24,073 nt of DNA, taken from NCBI GenBank assembly GCA_964654945.1, contig CAZZLN010000027.1, positions 1 to 24,073 on the forward strand, read 5' to 3'. Source of the DNA: HGM11788 sp964654945. Lineage in GTDB: Bacteria; Bacillota; Clostridia; Lachnospirales; CAG-274. A model generated the notes under the pieces. That model was given only the letters and a program-made list of their open reading frames with translations, did no database searches and was not told the origin of the DNA. This document shows, piece after piece, positions 22,516 to 24,073 of the stretch; position 1 is the stretch's first letter, and each line of letters opens with the position of its first letter. Position numbers and translations under genes: made by a program.

Positions 22516-23817
22516 ATGAATTTTACTGATATTATTATTAAAAAAAGAAATAAATATAAGCTTACGAAAAAAGAGCTTACATATTTTGCAGAGGGTGCTG
22601 CAAAAAATACAATACCTGATTATCAGCTAAGTGCATTGCTTATGGCAATATGTATAAACGGTCTTGATGATGAGGAAACAACTTATCTTACAGATGCTAT
22701 GACAAATTCAGGAGATATACTTGATTTAAAAAATATAAAGGGTATTAAAATTGATAAGCACAGCACCGGAGGTGTAGGCGACACAACTACACTTGTTATT
22801 GCACCTCTTGTTGCATCTCTTGGTCTGCCTGTTGTAAAAATGTCAGGAAAAGGACTTGGACATACCGGAGGTACTCTTGACAAGCTTGAGTCAATTCCCA
22901 AATTTAATATTAACATATCATCTGAAAATGCAATAGAACAGGTAAATAAACACAATATCGTAATAATGGGACAAACGGCAGAGCTTGCACCTGCCGACAA
23001 AACACTGTATGCTTTAAGAGATGTGACAGGAACAGTTGAAAGCATACCCCTCATTGCCTCAAGTATTATGAGCAAAAAGCTTGCAGGCGGTGCAGACGGT
23101 ATAGTGCTTGATGTTAAAATCGGTAAGGGTGCATTTATGAAAAATATTGAAGATGCAATAAAATTAAGTGACACCATGATTAAAACAGGCAAAAATCTTG
23201 GCAAAAAAATGTGTGCATTAATAACAGATATGAATGAGCCTTTAGGGCTTAATATAGGCAACAGCCTTGAGGTTATGGAAGCAATTGAAATATTAAAAGG
23301 TAATGTAAACGGAAGATTAAAAGATGTATCTCTTGCTCTCGGTGCTGAAATGCTTGTTATGGGAAATATTGCAGAAAACAGAGAAAAAGCTCTTGATATG
23401 CTTAATGAAAATATCGAAAATAAAAAAGGTATTGAAAAATTTAAAGAGCTTATAATATTACAGGGCGGAAACCCTGATGTAATTGATGATTATTCACTTT
23501 TCCCTCAGCCAAAAGAAAGCTATATTCTTAAAGCTGAAAAAAGCGGATATATTAACAGTATAAACGCTTATGAAATAGGAAGGGCATCTCTTGAAACAGG
23601 AGCAGGCAGAAAAACAAAGGCTGACACCATAGATTATTCAGCAGGAATAATTATGAATAAACGTGTCGGAGATAAAATAGAAAAGGGAGAAAAAATTGCA
23701 CAGGTATTTTCTTCATCTTTGGAAAAATGCAAAAACGCAGCAGAAATTATTAAAAATGCAGTTATTACAGGAAAAAAGCCTGAAATAAAACCTGTTATTT
23801 ATGAAATAAGAAAATAA
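22516..23817 (+). CDS. pdp: Pyrimidine-nucleoside phosphorylase
   Basis: 433 aa, the length of Bacillus Pdp. Splits thymidine, uridine or deoxyuridine with phosphate into base and (deoxy)ribose-1-phosphate. Motifs: phosphate site DKHSTGGVGDTTT (80-92), MSGKGLGHTGGTLDKLES (109-126), and the base-binding residues Arg168, Ser183 and Lys187 in LRDVT and SSIMSKKL, equivalent to E. coli Arg171, Ser186, Lys190. The C-terminal phosphorylase domain carries GRASLETGAGRK. The reading frame runs upstream to 22336 but only as overlap with ispD; AGGAGGTG 5 bases before the ATG at 22516 fixes the start. No deoC or nucleoside transporter is visible downstream within the window. Confidence 0.95.
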   Translation: MNFTDIIIKKRNKYKLTKKELTYFAEGAAKNTIPDYQLSALLMAICINGLDDEETTYLTDAMTNSGDILDLKNIKGIKIDKHSTGGVGDTTTLVIAPLVASLGLPVVKMSGKGLGHTGGTLDKLESIPKFNINISSENAIEQVNKHNIVIMGQTAELAPADKTLYALRDVTGTVESIPLIASSIMSKKLAGGADGIVLDVKIGKGAFMKNIEDAIKLSDTMIKTGKNLGKKMCALITDMNEPLGLNIGNSLEVMEAIEILKGNVNGRLKDVSLALGAEMLVMGNIAENREKALDMLNENIENKKGIEKFKELIILQGGNPDVIDDYSLFPQPKESYILKAEKSGYINSINAYEIGRASLETGAGRKTKADTIDYSAGIIMNKRVGDKIEKGEKIAQVFSSSLEKCKNAAEIIKNAVITGKKPEIKPVIYEIRK

Positions 23818-23828
23818 GAGGGTTAATT

Positions 23829-23924
23829 ATGCAGTTTAAAAAATATACTGCTAAATTTAATTTATATGAAAAGCAGACCAATTACAAAATCTGCCATACT
23901 CACACAAATCCGCAAAAATTTTAA
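23829..23924 (+). CDS. Possible 31-aa peptide downstream of pdp
   Basis: An ATG with GAGGG 6 bases upstream opens a 31-codon frame rich in Lys, Tyr and Thr, ending HTHTNPQKF, directly after pdp and before its terminator. No recognisable domain. It could be a genuine small protein, the stub of a lost downstream gene, or chance. I lean to chance or remnant. Confidence 0.25.
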   Translation: MQFKKYTAKFNLYEKQTNYKICHTHTNPQKF

Positions 23925-23926
23925 AT

Positions 23927-23949
23927 GAAGCATTTACGCTTCCTTTTTA
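23927..23949 (+). terminator. Terminator of the pdp unit
   Basis: GAAGC, loop ATTTAC, GCTTC, then CTTTTT. The stem is short but GC-containing and correctly placed about 110 bases after the pdp stop. Confidence 0.65.
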
Positions 23950-23962
23950 GATTTAGTATATT

Positions 23963-24012
23963 CAATAATGCCTTGGCATTATTGTGCGGCATGTGTGTCA
24001 GCTTTGCTGACA
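23963..24012. repeat. Two adjacent palindromes at the right edge
   Basis: A perfect palindrome, arms CAATAATGCC / GGCATTATTG with centre TT (23963-23984), is followed by TGTCAGC-TTT-GCTGACA (23996-24012). Flanking GCGGCATGTGTG and TGCACACGCC can also pair imperfectly around the second hairpin. The GC content is higher than in neighbouring intergenic DNA. No T-run follows either hairpin, so neither looks like a terminator. It may be part of an interspersed repeat or a structured RNA cut by the window edge. Confidence 0.55.
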
Positions 24013-24073
24013 TATTCATCTGCACACGCCTGCAATCCTGCCGTAGGCTTAATATTCAGAACTTTTGCTTCGC

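Noticed and set aside
1..24073. CRISPR array, tRNA, rRNA or insertion sequence
   Set aside because: No regularly spaced repeats, tRNA cloverleaf, rRNA-like block or transposase frame was found on either strand by reading.

Overview
The window looks like chromosome from a low-G+C, anaerobic, fermentative Clostridia-type Firmicute, possibly Lachnospiraceae-like. The support is AT-rich DNA with A/T-ending codons, strong AGGAGG ribosome sites, sigmaA-type promoters with 17-bp spacers, a Bacillus/Clostridium-type tmk-holB-ricT-trmN6-rsmI cluster, an AdhE fermentation enzyme with Rex-type operators, a ~195-nt 6S-type RNA and two FtsH paralogues. I see no phage, insertion sequence, CRISPR array, rRNA or tRNA. 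Most of the window is core genome.

Left part (1-7460): ftsH (first copy) and a lone XRE regulator, each with its own promoter and read leftward. Next is a HisJ-type PHP phosphatase (-), divergent from adhE (+). The adhE promoter is bracketed by two copies of an 18-bp Rex-like palindrome, and a third variant lies further upstream towards hisJ. An aminoglycoside-phosphotransferase-fold kinase follows adhE in the same unit.

Middle (7427-14000): a Cys-rich C_GCAxxG_C_C protein (-) whose ribosome site sits inside the terminator of the preceding gene. That preceding gene is an IMP dehydrogenase of the Tritrichomonas foetus type. Then come class II fructose-bisphosphate aldolase (-), the 6S RNA gene (+), a YcdX-type PHP protein (-), a small zinc-ribbon-like protein (+) and the second FtsH (-).

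Right part (14034-24073): one leftward operon reads kduD-like SDR, tmk, holB, ricT, trmN6, rsmI, with one-base TAATG overlaps at two junctions. Divergent from it are a DtxR-type regulator and a thioredoxin (+). Then come pfkA with an overlapping EamA transporter (-), ispD (-) and, divergent, pdp (+). The last 150 bases hold a terminator and unexplained palindromes.

Working together: adhE, pfkA and fba are glycolysis/fermentation genes, and the Rex-type sites tie NADH/NAD+ balance to adhE and possibly to fba. guaB, tmk and pdp act in nucleotide metabolism. The two FtsH proteases handle membrane quality control. The clearest non-routine observations are the Rex-site architecture, the terminator/promoter/ribosome-site overlap before the C_GCAxxG_C_C gene, the T. 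foetus-type IMPDH, and the coupling of a uronate-catabolism dehydrogenase to thymidylate kinase.
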